DNA of 64,000 nt from positions 84,846 to 148,845 of the forward strand of contig JAFCDQ010000003.1 of the NCBI GenBank assembly GCA_017609645.1. Direction: 5' to 3'. The stretch's first letter is position 1. Each line of letters starts with the position of its first letter. This document shows, one piece after another, positions 25,272 to 34,657 of the stretch. A program made the position numbers and the translations under genes. The DNA comes from Candidatus Woesearchaeota archaeon (GTDB lineage Archaea > Nanobdellota > Nanobdellia > Woesearchaeales > ARS49). A model generated the notes under the pieces. It was not told the origin of the DNA. It saw only the letters and a list, made by a program, of their open reading frames with translations, and searched no databases.

Positions 25272-26561
25272 ATGGCTAAAAAGAAAAGAAAGACAAAAAC
25301 TCAGAAAAAGAAATCTCAAACTAGAAAGAAAAAGCAGTCTAAAAAAGATAAAGAAAAAGCAAAGCAAGAAAGAATTAAAAAAGCAAAAATAAAAAAGAGA
25401 AATAAAAGATTAAAGATTGGCTGTTCTTTTTTAGCAGGACTTTCTGTTTTAGCAGCAGGAGTTTATGTTTTGATAAAAAAGCCAGCAAATTCTAGTTATG
25501 ATGAAAATAATACTGTTCAAACAAGAGAAGATCCTAAATATCTGAAATTAAGCAAGTTAGAAAAAGCTGCTTTGAGTGCTGCAGAAAGAATTAGCGGAAA
25601 TTTAGCTGAAAATCAAGATTATAAATTTTATGAAAATTCAAAGAATATTGTTTTATATCTTCCAGATACTCATGATGATTTTTATCAAGAAAAACAAAAA
25701 AAGCGTATAATTTTGTTAGATAAAGAATTGAAAAATAGAGGAATAAAAATCTCAGGTCTTGGTTTAGAAGGTTTTGTTCAAGGAGTTCATTCTAAAGAAA
25801 AGATTGAAAAGGCTTTTGATAAAGAGGAAATACTCGGAGACAGAATAACTAGAAAGTTTCAAACTAAAGCAGACCGTATCTGGAATAATTTTGATAAAAA
25901 ATTTAAAGAAGTTTTAGTCGATAAATTAGAAGATTATATCGCTGTGAAGATAGCAAAAAAGACTTATACTTTTTTTCAAAAAATCTTTTATGATTTATAC
26001 GATTTGCAGAGGAGGTTAGAGAATAAGTATCGATGGGAAAAAAATGGTTTGTTTTATCCAGGAGCTCCAGGAGAAGATTATTTAAATGTTATTGATACTT
26101 CTTTTTTTGGTTTAGAAGACGAATCAATAGTAAATTCATTAGAAATAAGTATGAAAAGTTCATTTTTAAGCGCAGTATTAAAATTCTTTGATATTCAAAG
26201 CGCTATGAATAAATTTTATAAAAAAATTCCTGGTTTTTTTGTAGAAAAGTTGTATTATATTTTTCAAGATTTTTATCAAAAAGAACTAGGAGAAGTGACT
26301 GAGGATCTTGCTATATTTGAAAAAAAACTCCCTTCTGAATGGTTGGAAAAAACAAAAAAAATAATTAAAAAAAATCCTAAAAACGTTACGGCTGAAATGG
26401 CAGAAGAATGTATGCCACGTACAGATTATTGGATTAATGCAATACCTGAAGATATGAAAGATATAGTAGTAATTATCGGCGGTAATGCTCATAAAGAGTG
26501 GTATAAAGATTTGGCAGATAAAGAAAAATTATCCTATATTATTCTCCCAAAACTTAAATAA
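25272..26561 (+). CDS. membrane-anchored protein, possibly TraB/EreA-like fold
   Basis: It begins with a highly Lys/Arg-rich segment of about 45 residues, then one membrane helix (CSFLAGLSVLAAGVYVLI), so it is probably N-in with the main domain outside. The 340-residue domain has VLYLPDTHDD, GLGLEGF and the closing VVIIGGNAHKEWYKDLADK. That order (His near the N-terminus, Glu, GxxH near the end) recalls the TraB/EreA/ChaN hydrolase superfamily. The assignment is tentative. The central part is helical and rich in Phe, Tyr and Lys. Confidence 0.65.
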   Translation: MAKKKRKTKTQKKKSQTRKKKQSKKDKEKAKQERIKKAKIKKRNKRLKIGCSFLAGLSVLAAGVYVLIKKPANSSYDENNTVQTREDPKYLKLSKLEKAALSAAERISGNLAENQDYKFYENSKNIVLYLPDTHDDFYQEKQKKRIILLDKELKNRGIKISGLGLEGFVQGVHSKEKIEKAFDKEEILGDRITRKFQTKADRIWNNFDKKFKEVLVDKLEDYIAVKIAKKTYTFFQKIFYDLYDLQRRLENKYRWEKNGLFYPGAPGEDYLNVIDTSFFGLEDESIVNSLEISMKSSFLSAVLKFFDIQSAMNKFYKKIPGFFVEKLYYIFQDFYQKELGEVTEDLAIFEKKLPSEWLEKTKKIIKKNPKNVTAEMAEECMPRTDYWINAIPEDMKDIVVIIGGNAHKEWYKDLADKEKLSYIILPKLK

Positions 26562-27338
26562 TCATTTCCTGCACATTTCTACAAGAATTCTAGCGCCTAA
26601 TTTAACTGTCATTTCATTAACATCAAGCTCTGGATTTACTTCAACAATATCTCCGCCAGAAAAATTCTTCATTATTATTAATCTCTTTAACATATAAAGC
26701 AAGTCTCTGGAACTCATTCCTCCTGCTTCTGGATTGCCTGTTCCTGGCGCATAAGCAGGATCAACAGCATCAATATCAACTGAAACATAAAGCTGTTCAA
26801 ATATATTCATGCTTTCCATGACAGAATCACATACATTTTGTACTCCTTCTTGTGCTATCTCTTGCATTGTGAAGTAATTTATCTTTTTCTCGTCTAAAAA
26901 TTTCTTTTCTTCAGCATCTATGCTCCTAAGCCCAACTAAAACTATTTGCCCTGCATTCAATACATTTTCTTCTATTAAATGCCGAAGATAGTTTTCATGT
27001 GTAGGAACATCAAATCTTTGCATTAAGTCAGGATGTGCATCAAATATCACAATTCCTAAGCCAGGATGAGCTATTTTCTTTAAGACAGCATTTGTTATTG
27101 TATGATCTCCTCCAAGCGCAACAAATGGCAAATTTTCAATAGAATCTTGTATTTTTTTCAAAGAACCTGCAATATCATTATTATCCATCTCAACAGTTTT
27201 CTCGTCGATATTAAAATATTTTCCTTCTTCAGTTGCGCTAAACTTTCTTGCAGAATCAATTATTTTATCAGGCGCTAAACTAGTTCCTTTTGTCTTTCCT
27301 AGTCCTCCGCTTCCAAATCCGATCTTAAATACTATCAT
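26562..27338 (-). CDS. speB: ureohydrolase (agmatinase/arginase family)
   Basis: Binuclear manganese hydrolase that releases urea from agmatine or a related guanidino compound. The metal ligands are seen in GGDHT, FDAHPDLM and SVDIDAVDPAYAPG; the last motif also begins the substrate region. At 258 residues it is slightly shorter than usual. The agmatinase role is favoured because archaea make polyamines that way, but arginase or formiminoglutamase activity cannot be excluded. argS ends nearby on the same strand. Confidence 0.9.
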   Translation of the reverse strand: MIVFKIGFGSGGLGKTKGTSLAPDKIIDSARKFSATEEGKYFNIDEKTVEMDNNDIAGSLKKIQDSIENLPFVALGGDHTITNAVLKKIAHPGLGIVIFDAHPDLMQRFDVPTHENYLRHLIEENVLNAGQIVLVGLRSIDAEEKKFLDEKKINYFTMQEIAQEGVQNVCDSVMESMNIFEQLYVSVDIDAVDPAYAPGTGNPEAGGMSSRDLLYMLKRLIIMKNFSGGDIVEVNPELDVNEMTVKLGARILVEMCRK

Positions 27339-27402
27339 TTTAATTAAAAATCATCAAAAATTTTATAAAATCTTGCTATTTTCTATGTTTAGGTGGGTGA
27401 AA

Positions 27403-27618
27403 ATGTTTGAAAGAATTTATGAAAGATTAGGACGTGTTGCTGATATTTTTGGCGATGAATGTGAAATAACTATAAGCAAGTCTGTTTTTGACGAGGATTT
27501 AAAGAATTCTAATCGTTCAGAAGAAAGGTCTGTTGAAGAGATGGTTAATGATGGTGATTTTGAACTGGGTGGAAATTATTCTTTAGGTAATCTGACTTAT
27601 ACACAACAACGAACATAA
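27403..27618 (+). CDS. small acidic orphan protein
   Basis: A 71-residue acidic protein (MFERIYERLGRVADIFGDE...) of unknown family. ATG 27403 is chosen because AGGTGGGTGAAA just before it gives a ribosome-binding site; the frame otherwise opens only with a TTG. It sits in the gap between the speB start and the convergent argS end. Confidence 0.5.
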   Translation: MFERIYERLGRVADIFGDECEITISKSVFDEDLKNSNRSEERSVEEMVNDGDFELGGNYSLGNLTYTQQRT

Positions 27619-27619
27619 A

Positions 27620-29320
27620 TCACATCTCTTCTAATGCTTTAATTCCTAACAAAGTTAAAGCATTTTTTATTACAATTGTAGAAACCTTTACAAGTTTGAT
27701 TCTGGCTGCTTTGATATCTTCTTCAGCCTGCAGGCATTTGCATTTTTGATAAAAATCATTGAATGTTCTGCATAAATCTGTCAAATATTGTGCTATTAAG
27801 TGAGGTCTTAAGTTATTGCAGCTATTTTCCACAATTTCAGGGAATTCTTCTAATTTTTTGACTAATTCTCTTTCAACATCTTCTCTTACAAGTTCATATT
27901 GAACTTCAATTCCTTTTACACCTTTGACTCTTCTCAAAATAGAGGAGGCTCTGGCATAAGTGTACTGAACATAAGGTCCTGTATCTCCTTCAAATGGTAT
28001 TGCTTCTGTTGGATTAAATATCATGTCTTTTACAGCGTCAATTTTTAGCAAGAAAAAGCGCAAAGCGGCCAGTCCTATTGCGGAAGATCTTTTTTCCAAT
28101 TCTGCTTCTTCCATTTCATCATGTCTTTGTTTAATCTCTATTTTTGCAAGATCTTTCATTACCGTGATTAAATCGTCAATATCAACAACAGTTCCTTCTC
28201 TTGATTTCATCTTTCCTTCTGGAAGATTTATCATACCGTAGCTGAAATGAAGGCATTTTTCCCACCATTTATACCCTAGTTTTCGCAGTATTGCAAATAA
28301 TTGCCTGAAATACATTTCTTGTTCGCGTGCAACAACATAAATTGATTTTTCTAGATTATAGTCTTTGAATTTTTGTATTGCAAGATAGATGTCTTGCGTT
28401 GAGTATAATGTAGTTTTATCTGCTCGAAGCACAACTTTATTCGGTAAATTATATTTTTCTAGATCGCAAAGAAGTTCTCCGTCTTCTCCCTCTATAAATT
28501 GCCCTTTTTTGTAATATCGTAAGACTAGATTTTTTGCTTTTTTCCAAAACGTGCTTTCATAATATATTTTGTCAAACTTAACGCCAAGTGTTTTATATGT
28601 TTCATTAAATCCTTGCAGGCACCATTTTCTCATCTTTTTCCATAACGCAATAGTTTTTTCATCGCCTTTTTCCCATTTTTTCAATAATCTTTGCGCAGCC
28701 TGCTCTAATTTAGGATCTTCTTTTAGTTTTTGTTGGTAAAGAACATAATAATATCCTACAAAATGGTCGCCTTTCATGTTTTCGCTTTTTGGAGTTTTTC
28801 CTTTACCCCATTTTTTGTAAGCCAGCATTGATTTGCATATGTGTATTCCTCTGTCATTGATTAAATTGGCTCTTATTACTTTATATCCTTCATAATCAAA
28901 TATGTTTGAAAGACAGTCGCCAAGCAAGTTATTTCTTAGATGTCCTAGATGCATTGGTTTGTTTGTGTTTGGTGCTGAGAATTCAAGCATTACTTGTTTT
29001 TTTCTTCCAATATTTGTCTTGCCATAATTATTTTTATCTTTACTTATTTTTTCAATAACTTTCTTAGCAAGAACTTTTGTTTTTAAGAAAAAATTTACAT
29101 ATCCGCTGAGGGATATTATTTTTTCAATATAGCCTGGTTTTTCTAAATGCAAAACTGTTGCATATTCTAAAGCGATTTTTTTTGGATCTTTTCTTAATTT
29201 TTTGCAAAAAGGAAAACAAGCCAGTGCATAATCTCCCATGTCTTTGCTAGGAGGAGTTTCTAATACAATGTCTTCTTTTATTTTTTTCTCCAGCCATTTC
29301 ACCAGCTTTTTCTTGAACAT
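27620..29320 (-). CDS. argS: arginyl-tRNA synthetase
   Basis: Class I synthetase of 566 residues, a usual length. An N-terminal Add1-type domain precedes the catalytic core. The HIGH motif is HLGH at 124-127 within SAPNTNKPMHLGHLRNN. The second signature appears as GKMKSREGTVVDID, a KMSK variant common in ArgRS. The C-terminal DALR anticodon-binding domain ends the protein (VQYTYARASSILRRV onward). Its partner tRNA-Arg(TCG) lies about 3.2 kb away at 24.4 kb. Confidence 0.97.
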   Translation of the reverse strand: MFKKKLVKWLEKKIKEDIVLETPPSKDMGDYALACFPFCKKLRKDPKKIALEYATVLHLEKPGYIEKIISLSGYVNFFLKTKVLAKKVIEKISKDKNNYGKTNIGRKKQVMLEFSAPNTNKPMHLGHLRNNLLGDCLSNIFDYEGYKVIRANLINDRGIHICKSMLAYKKWGKGKTPKSENMKGDHFVGYYYVLYQQKLKEDPKLEQAAQRLLKKWEKGDEKTIALWKKMRKWCLQGFNETYKTLGVKFDKIYYESTFWKKAKNLVLRYYKKGQFIEGEDGELLCDLEKYNLPNKVVLRADKTTLYSTQDIYLAIQKFKDYNLEKSIYVVAREQEMYFRQLFAILRKLGYKWWEKCLHFSYGMINLPEGKMKSREGTVVDIDDLITVMKDLAKIEIKQRHDEMEEAELEKRSSAIGLAALRFFLLKIDAVKDMIFNPTEAIPFEGDTGPYVQYTYARASSILRRVKGVKGIEVQYELVREDVERELVKKLEEFPEIVENSCNNLRPHLIAQYLTDLCRTFNDFYQKCKCLQAEEDIKAARIKLVKVSTIVIKNALTLLGIKALEEM

Positions 29321-29432
29321 TATATGTTTAGAAGAGTCTTTGCTTTTAAAGGTTTTACTTTAATATTTATATTACTTTAAAGTGGTGATGAGGGGAAAGA
29401 TTTAAATATTAAATTAAAAATATCTTGTTATA

Positions 29433-29705
29433 ATGAGTGAAATAAAACTGTATGAAATATTAAAAGAAATGGTAGAGTGTACAGAAAAAGGTTTACAAAA
29501 AACAGTGAAATTTTTCGACCAACGATTTGATAAAGAAGCACGTAACGTATTTCACTCTCCTAGAACAGAATTAGATTTATTATATGCTAACTGCCAACAA
29601 GATTGTATGATGGCTTTTATGATAAAAAATGATTATGATAAATATGTTGCAGCTGCAAAAGATAAATTTTCTAAAATTCCTAAACCTGAAGAAAAAAATG
29701 ACTGA
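29433..29705 (+). CDS. small orphan protein
   Basis: A 90-residue soluble helical protein (MSEIKLYEILKEMVECTEKG...) that I do not recognise. The upstream GATTTAAATATTAA about 25 nt before the ATG suggests a leaderless transcript. It is divergent from argS. No domain, metal-binding or membrane feature is visible. Confidence 0.55.
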   Translation: MSEIKLYEILKEMVECTEKGLQKTVKFFDQRFDKEARNVFHSPRTELDLLYANCQQDCMMAFMIKNDYDKYVAAAKDKFSKIPKPEEKND

Positions 29706-29764
29706 ACAAACAAAAATTTATTTTAAAAAACTTTCTTAAAACCACTGTTCATTTAAGGATTTCG

Positions 29765-30286
29765 TTAAAAGCCGTGTCGTTTTTCCAGTTCTTTTATTGA
29801 ATTAAAATTCGTTACTTCTAATCCTCTTGAACTGCAGCAAGATTTAGTTTTGTCATACCATAAATTTTGGCCAGCATACCCGTCCCATATCCTAAAAAGT
29901 ATTTCATCTGCTAAGTCATTTGCTGAATCTAGTTCTCCAGCTATTTTTATTTCATGATAATGCCTGAGAGAAAAAAATTTGAAATTGGTTAGATTTGGTT
30001 TTCTAAGATATTTTTTGATTAATTTTTTCTCAGCTGTATAATTTGCTAAATATTGCTGGATTAGACAACCGTTAAAATGATATGTAGGTGATATTTTTTT
30101 AAAACAGTTTTCCCCTGAAATTAATAATGGTGCTGTTGTTTTTTCAGTTCTTTGATCAAAAAAAGTTTCTAATGTTTTGAAAACATCCAATATTTGTTGT
30201 TCTGTAGGTAAATTATCCTTTTCATCTTTTACATGTGCGAATTGTATCAAAGATATTATTTCTATCAATTTTGTTTGTGCTATCAT
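29765..30286 (-). CDS. orphan protein, helical, Cys-containing C-terminus
   Basis: A 173-residue protein of unknown family. It is mainly helical, with a KFFSLRHYHEIKIAGELDSA centre and a Trp/Cys-containing end (IWDGYAGQNLWYDKTKSCCS). No signal peptide. It follows lemA by 17 nt on the same strand, so the two may be co-transcribed. Confidence 0.55.
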   Translation of the reverse strand: MIAQTKLIEIISLIQFAHVKDEKDNLPTEQQILDVFKTLETFFDQRTEKTTAPLLISGENCFKKISPTYHFNGCLIQQYLANYTAEKKLIKKYLRKPNLTNFKFFSLRHYHEIKIAGELDSANDLADEILFRIWDGYAGQNLWYDKTKSCCSSRGLEVTNFNSIKELEKRHGF

Positions 30287-30303
30287 TGTTAAAAATAAAA
30301 AAA

Positions 30304-30912
30304 TTAAAATTTAACTTCAGGAACTTTGTCAGCGCCTTCATCTGCTTCAAACATTTCCTTCTGAGCAAAGCCAAACATGTTTGCAACAAGATTTGTTGGG
30401 AATCTTCTTGTTTTTACATTATATGCTTTTACCGCTTCATTGTATCTTTGTCTTGCTACATTGATTCTATTCTCTGTTCCAGATAATTCATCTTGCAATG
30501 CTAAGAAGTTCTCATTTGCTTTTAAATTTGGATAATTCTCAACAACTAACATTAATTTGCCAAGAGCTCCTTCTACTTGATTTGCAGCAGCTACTTGTGA
30601 TTTAGGAGTTTTTGCTTTCATCCAGGCACTTCTTGCAGCGGTGATTTCTTTGAATAAGTCTTCTTCATGTGCGGCATAACCTTTGACAGTTTCTATAAGA
30701 TTAGGAATTAGATCTACTCTTCTTTGATATGTTGATTCTACATTTCCCCATTTTTCATTTACTGTTTCATCTGTTCTGACAAGTCCATTGTACATGCCTA
30801 CAAACCAGATTATTAAAATAACAACAACTGCTATTGGGATTATGATTTTCCAGGGTTTTTTTCTCTTTTGGATGGTTAGATCAACTTTAATCTTTTTATC
30901 TTTTTTAGCCAT
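30304..30912 (-). CDS. lemA: LemA family membrane protein
   Basis: A basic N-terminus and one membrane helix (IIIPIAVVVILIIWFVGMY) lead to a long helical-bundle domain with the family signature YNGLVRTDETVNEKWGNVES and QRRVDLIPNLIETVKGYAAH, then NVARQRYNEAVKAYN and RRFPTNLVANMFGF. LemA proteins are often encoded with TPM-domain proteins; one lies 3 kb away here, separated by other genes. An ACACCTCG complement just upstream gives the Shine-Dalgarno GAGGTG. Confidence 0.93.
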   Translation of the reverse strand: MAKKDKKIKVDLTIQKRKKPWKIIIPIAVVVILIIWFVGMYNGLVRTDETVNEKWGNVESTYQRRVDLIPNLIETVKGYAAHEEDLFKEITAARSAWMKAKTPKSQVAAANQVEGALGKLMLVVENYPNLKANENFLALQDELSGTENRINVARQRYNEAVKAYNVKTRRFPTNLVANMFGFAQKEMFEADEGADKVPEVKF

Positions 30913-31028
30913 GATAACACCTCGCTATTTGCTAAAAAAACAAACCATGCTTTTAAATGTTTTTAATTTTAAGAGATGGGTAAAAAGATTTATAAGTAAT
31001 CTGCTAATTCCAAGAAAAAGGTGGAGAT

Positions 31029-31637
31029 ATGAATAAGATTGATTATAGTTTATTTTCCGGAGAATTAGAAATAATTCCTTATTGTATTAATTGGATTAAT
31101 AAGAATATTGAAAAGAAGTATTGGGAAAATGATAAAGTGATTGAAAAATTTAGTAAAAGAAGTGCTAATCAAATAATTAAAGAAGGGGAAGTATTCTTTA
31201 TGTCTCCTTGTTTGGATTTAACTCTGGTTGCTAAGAAAATTTTTGACGATCATTTAGATTCAATTCTTGTGGCACAAGAAATTTATAGTAATAGTTATGG
31301 CATAAACAGTTTGCATTTTGCAATTGAATTCTCTGCTAATGATGTGGATTATTTTATTGATTTTTCAAGCATGAATGAAGTGATATTTAACAGAGGAAAT
31401 TTTGTTAATCATAATGATGATGTAAAAAGTTTACAAATGGTCAGGTCAGCAAAAAAGATGGATCATGATAAAAATATTTTTGAAAATTTTCCAGAATATG
31501 TTAGTAAACTTAAATTTTATGATGGCAAAAAACAATTTGGAAAAATGTTAGAAGATAATTCTCTATCCAGATTTCATGCGTATAAGCGGGCATTAGGAGA
31601 AAATCAAGAGCTGTATATTGTTTCTGATTTATGTTAA
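31029..31637 (+). CDS. orphan with a transglutaminase-like Cys-His-Asp arrangement
   Basis: A 202-residue protein. The order SPCLDLTLVAKKIF, then INSLHFAIEF, then DYFIDFSS resembles the papain-like transglutaminase/arylamine N-acetyltransferase catalytic core (Cys at a helix start, His and Asp on adjacent strands). This is a motif reading, not a confirmed homology. A TTTATAAG box and AAGGTGGAGAT site precede the ATG. Divergent from lemA. Confidence 0.6.
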   Translation: MNKIDYSLFSGELEIIPYCINWINKNIEKKYWENDKVIEKFSKRSANQIIKEGEVFFMSPCLDLTLVAKKIFDDHLDSILVAQEIYSNSYGINSLHFAIEFSANDVDYFIDFSSMNEVIFNRGNFVNHNDDVKSLQMVRSAKKMDHDKNIFENFPEYVSKLKFYDGKKQFGKMLEDNSLSRFHAYKRALGENQELYIVSDLC

Positions 31638-31705
31638 ATTTTTTTACATTCTAAAGTAGTATGAAAAAGTTTATAAGCAACTTATGAAATTTATTATTGC
31701 TTAAG

Positions 31706-32221
31706 ATGAGGAAGACAAAATCACCATACATAAAAGTCAGAAAATCTGGCATACATAATAAAGGTGTATTTGCAAAGAGAGACATTCCTAAAGGCACCAG
31801 AATTATAGAGTATGTTGGAGAAAAAATCACTAAAGCAGAAGCTGATGATAGAGCTGAAAAAGTTATTGAAGAACATAAAAAAAAGGAGAAAAAAGGTTCT
31901 GTTTATATTTTTGAATTAAACAAGAAATATGATCTTGATGGTTATCCAAACTATAACACAGCAAGATGGATAAATCATTCTTGTGATCCTAATGCTGAAG
32001 TTGATATCATCAGAGGCCATATTTGGATTATTGCAATTAAAGATATCAAAAAGGGTGAGGAGATTTCTTATGATTATGGCTATGATATTGATGACTTTGA
32101 AGATCATCCTTGCAGATGTGGTGCTAAAAACTGTGTTGGTTATATTGTATCAGAAGTAGATGTTCCTAAGTTAAAGAAAATTCTGGCAAAAAAGAAGAAA
32201 AAAGCTAAGAAAAAGAAATAA
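31706..32221 (+). CDS. SET-domain protein lysine methyltransferase
   Basis: S-adenosylmethionine-dependent lysine methyltransferase of about 171 residues. GIHNKGVFAKRDIPKG starts the SET fold, NHSCDPN (90-96) binds AdoMet, YDYG (122-125) supplies the catalytic Tyr, and a post-SET zinc cluster is formed by C136, C138 and C143. A Lys-rich tail ends the protein. ATG 31706 is used; the longer frame starts with TTG. Possible targets are chromatin or ribosomal proteins; Alba is encoded nearby, but a link is speculative. Confidence 0.92.
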   Translation: MRKTKSPYIKVRKSGIHNKGVFAKRDIPKGTRIIEYVGEKITKAEADDRAEKVIEEHKKKEKKGSVYIFELNKKYDLDGYPNYNTARWINHSCDPNAEVDIIRGHIWIIAIKDIKKGEEISYDYGYDIDDFEDHPCRCGAKNCVGYIVSEVDVPKLKKILAKKKKKAKKKK

Positions 32222-32254
32222 ATTTTTAAATATCAACTTCTCTAACTTAATTTA

Positions 32255-33097
32255 ATGAAAAAGTTGTTAATAATTTTGCTAATAATTATCCTTATCCTGA
32301 TAACTATAGGGGTTGTTCTTTATTTTTACATAACTGTAAGTCCTACTGCTACAGCTTTATTAGACATTAAACAAGGAACTGTTAAAATTGATCAGGGAGA
32401 TGGCTGGAAAATAGCAGTTGATGAGCTGAAATTAAGTTTAAATGATAAAATAAAAACTTTAGACAACAGCAAAGCATCTATAATTTTATACGAAAGCGCT
32501 ATCATAAGCTTAGAGCCTAATTCTGAAGTGATTCTTAAAGATTTAAGCAAAGAAAATTTGATTATTAAATTAGAAGCAGGCAGAACAAATAATAAATTCA
32601 CAGGTTTGCAGGGTGTTAAAGGATTAACCATAGAAACTCCTTATGCTGCTGCTAATGTTAGAGGAACTTCTTTTGAAGTTAGTGTTTATGAGATTATTGT
32701 TGCTGAGGGAAAAGTTGAGGTGGTTCACAAGACAAAGACCATAACTATTGAGCAGGGTGAGAAAGTAGAAATTAGTGAAGAAGAAATCACTAGACAAATT
32801 TTAGATGAAGAAGATAAAGAACAAATTATTCAGATGTTAAGAGAAAACATTAATGACTTAAAAGAAATGCGTATTCGTGAAGTTAACAAAAAGCAGGCTC
32901 TTGCTAATCAGCTAAAGCGTGAATATAATTTAACTGATGAACAAATTAAAGAAAAGCTTGAAGAAGCAGATCAGGGAATGTATGATCTTGACGAGATTGA
33001 AGAAAAATCTCCTGTGCATATTGAAGCAGTAACTAAGATCAAGCATTTGACAGAAGAAATAATCAAATTAAACAAAGAGATTAAGAAACTTAGTTAG
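32255..33097 (+). CDS. FecR-domain membrane-anchored protein
   Basis: An N-terminal signal anchor (LLIILLIIILILITIGVVLY) is followed by a FecR-type beta domain: GTVKIDQGDGWKIAV, LNDKIKTLDNSKASIILYE and the closing AANVRGTSFEVSV. A charged helical segment of about 100 residues, probably coiled coil, forms the C-terminus. FecR domains usually face outside. Regulated partner unknown. A TTTTTAAATATC promoter lies just upstream. Confidence 0.85.
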   Translation: MKKLLIILLIIILILITIGVVLYFYITVSPTATALLDIKQGTVKIDQGDGWKIAVDELKLSLNDKIKTLDNSKASIILYESAIISLEPNSEVILKDLSKENLIIKLEAGRTNNKFTGLQGVKGLTIETPYAAANVRGTSFEVSVYEIIVAEGKVEVVHKTKTITIEQGEKVEISEEEITRQILDEEDKEQIIQMLRENINDLKEMRIREVNKKQALANQLKREYNLTDEQIKEKLEEADQGMYDLDEIEEKSPVHIEAVTKIKHLTEEIIKLNKEIKKLS

Positions 33098-33395
33098 TGT
33101 CTTTTTTTTCTATATTTTCTTTTATTGCAGCCCTAATTTTTCTTGATGATCTTTTAGTAATAGCGTCTTGCTGTTCGAGCAAATTTTTATACTTAAGAAA
33201 TTCTTCATTTGTAGGATCAATTTCTAATGCTTTGTTTAAATCTTTTACTTGTTCAATATAATTTCCAAGTTGACCGTTGACAATCGATCTGTAATAATAA
33301 GCGTTTGCATCTTTTTCATTAAAGTATACCATTATGTTGTATTTTGTTAATTCTCTTTCCAAATCTGATGTCTCAAAGTTAATTTCTTCACTCAT
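33090..33395 (-). CDS. small TPR-like protein
   Basis: A 101-residue soluble protein. ANAYYYRSIVNGQLGNYIEQ with VKDLNKALEIDPTNEEFLKY looks like one complete tetratricopeptide repeat; the C-terminus is basic. Its start overlaps the stop of the upstream lipoprotein gene by 4 nt, so it is translationally coupled. It overlaps the convergent FecR gene by 8 nt. Confidence 0.7.
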   Translation of the reverse strand: MSEEINFETSDLERELTKYNIMVYFNEKDANAYYYRSIVNGQLGNYIEQVKDLNKALEIDPTNEEFLKYKNLLEQQDAITKRSSRKIRAAIKENIEKKDTN

Positions 33396-33697
33396 TCTTT
33401 ACAATCTACAGGACAAGTTTCAGCAGTTTCTGCACAAGGACATCCTATTGACATACAGACAAACTCTTGACAAATGCCATCTCCACAAAGATCTTCGCAA
33501 GGAGGTTGTAATTTTGCTTGTTCTTCAGGACTTAATTCACGAACAAATGTTTTATCGCCTGATCTGCACTGTTCAGGATAACTTTCCATGATAGCATTTC
33601 CTGCTGCTGCACATTCTTCAAAACTTGTTATTTCTTTTACACATCCTAACAATAAAATAAGTAAAGTAAATAAGATTATTTTTTTACCAGCCGCCAC
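33392..33697 (-). CDS. Cys-rich lipoprotein of unknown function (GTG start)
   Basis: A short signal KKIILFTLLILLLGC ends in a lipobox Cys. The mature part has FEECAAAGNAIMESYPEQC followed by a cluster of eight Cys (CEDLCGDGICQEFVC, then GCPCAETAETCPVDC), probably disulphide-bonded outside the cell. GTG 33695-33697 is chosen because GGAGGAGGTG lies 6 nt upstream. That site is within the glycine-rich tail codons of the TPM gene. The longer frame would overlap the TPM gene much further. Confidence 0.8.
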   Translation of the reverse strand: MAAGKKIILFTLLILLLGCVKEITSFEECAAAGNAIMESYPEQCRSGDKTFVRELSPEEQAKLQPPCEDLCGDGICQEFVCMSIGCPCAETAETCPVDCKE

Positions 33698-34541
33698 CTG
33701 CGCCACCTCCTCCTGACATACCTCCTCCAAATCCACCAAAGCCTCCGGAAAATCCTCCTCCATGTCTTCCTCCTCCAAAGAATATTGGCGGCATATGACC
33801 TCCTTTTCCTGTTGGAAGAGCGAATATTAAGTATAGCACAAATGCTATTATTGCCATTAACAAGCCAAATATCAGTAATAAAATCAAAAATAGCACGATT
33901 CCTGTGAATATTTTTGTTTTTACTGCTTTTTTCTTTTTCTGCTGGCTGGTTGCTGCTCGCATTATCATGCCTAAAAATATTAAGAACATAATCAATGACA
34001 TGAATATAGACAACATTTCTTTTTCAAATTGAGGCTTTTTGTATTTTTCTACTGATGAAATAATTTCAGGATCTTTTTCAATATAGCCTTTAAAGTCAAG
34101 CACAGCTTCATAAACTCCTTTGCCATATTTTTCTGCTCTGAAATTTGTTACAAAATTCTTTCTTGCAACTCTTCCTGCTATAGCGTCAGTTATGAATCCT
34201 TCTAAGCCATAACCAACCTCAATCCGATACACTCTATCATTTGGTGCAATTAAAATCAATAAACCATTGTCAACATCTTTTTTGCCTATTCCCCATTTTT
34301 TGAATAATTCAACAGCATATTCTTCTTTTGTTGTGCCTTCTAAGCTTTGAACAGTGACTACTGCTATCTCTGCTGTTGAGCTTTTCTCTATTTCTTCAAT
34401 TACTGATGTGATTTGTTGTTTTTCTTGTTCATTAAATATTCCTGCATAATCATTTACATAACCTGTATGTTCTGGCAAATCAAGTGCAAGAACTGTTAAA
34501 GAAAGTAAAAGACAAATTATAATTATTGAAATTTTTTCCAT
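33684..34541 (-). CDS. TPM-domain (YgcG-type) membrane protein
   Basis: A signal peptide, then a TPM domain starting GYVNDYAGIFNEQEKQQI and containing AEIAVVTVQSLEG and RVYRIEVGYGLEGFITDA. A membrane helix follows at about 170-190 and another at about 210-240. The C-terminus is a Gly-rich tail (GGGRHGGGFSGG...). TPM proteins are linked with LemA and with photosystem or membrane-protein maintenance. Here lemA is on the same strand 3 kb away. The tail codons also contain the ribosome-binding site of the next gene. Confidence 0.92.
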   Translation of the reverse strand: MEKISIIIICLLLSLTVLALDLPEHTGYVNDYAGIFNEQEKQQITSVIEEIEKSSTAEIAVVTVQSLEGTTKEEYAVELFKKWGIGKKDVDNGLLILIAPNDRVYRIEVGYGLEGFITDAIAGRVARKNFVTNFRAEKYGKGVYEAVLDFKGYIEKDPEIISSVEKYKKPQFEKEMLSIFMSLIMFLIFLGMIMRAATSQQKKKKAVKTKIFTGIVLFLILLLIFGLLMAIIAFVLYLIFALPTGKGGHMPPIFFGGGRHGGGFSGGFGGFGGGMSGGGGAGGGW

Positions 34542-34657
34542 AAAAGTGCTTATATTCTTTGTTTTTATAAAGTTTTTTGCAAATGTTTCATGGTTCTTGA
34601 AAATTTTTCCATTATTTCTCCTGAAAATTAATTAATAATAATTATTCAAATAGTTCT

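Noticed and set aside
25197..25367. N-terminal extension of the S17e frame
   Set aside because: The extension is antisense to the Lys-rich start of the divergent gene and crosses both TATA boxes. S17e proteins start at MGRIK.
29380..29400. GTGATGA near the argS promoter as a box C candidate
   Set aside because: No matching box D; the surrounding sequence is better explained as promoter and leader.
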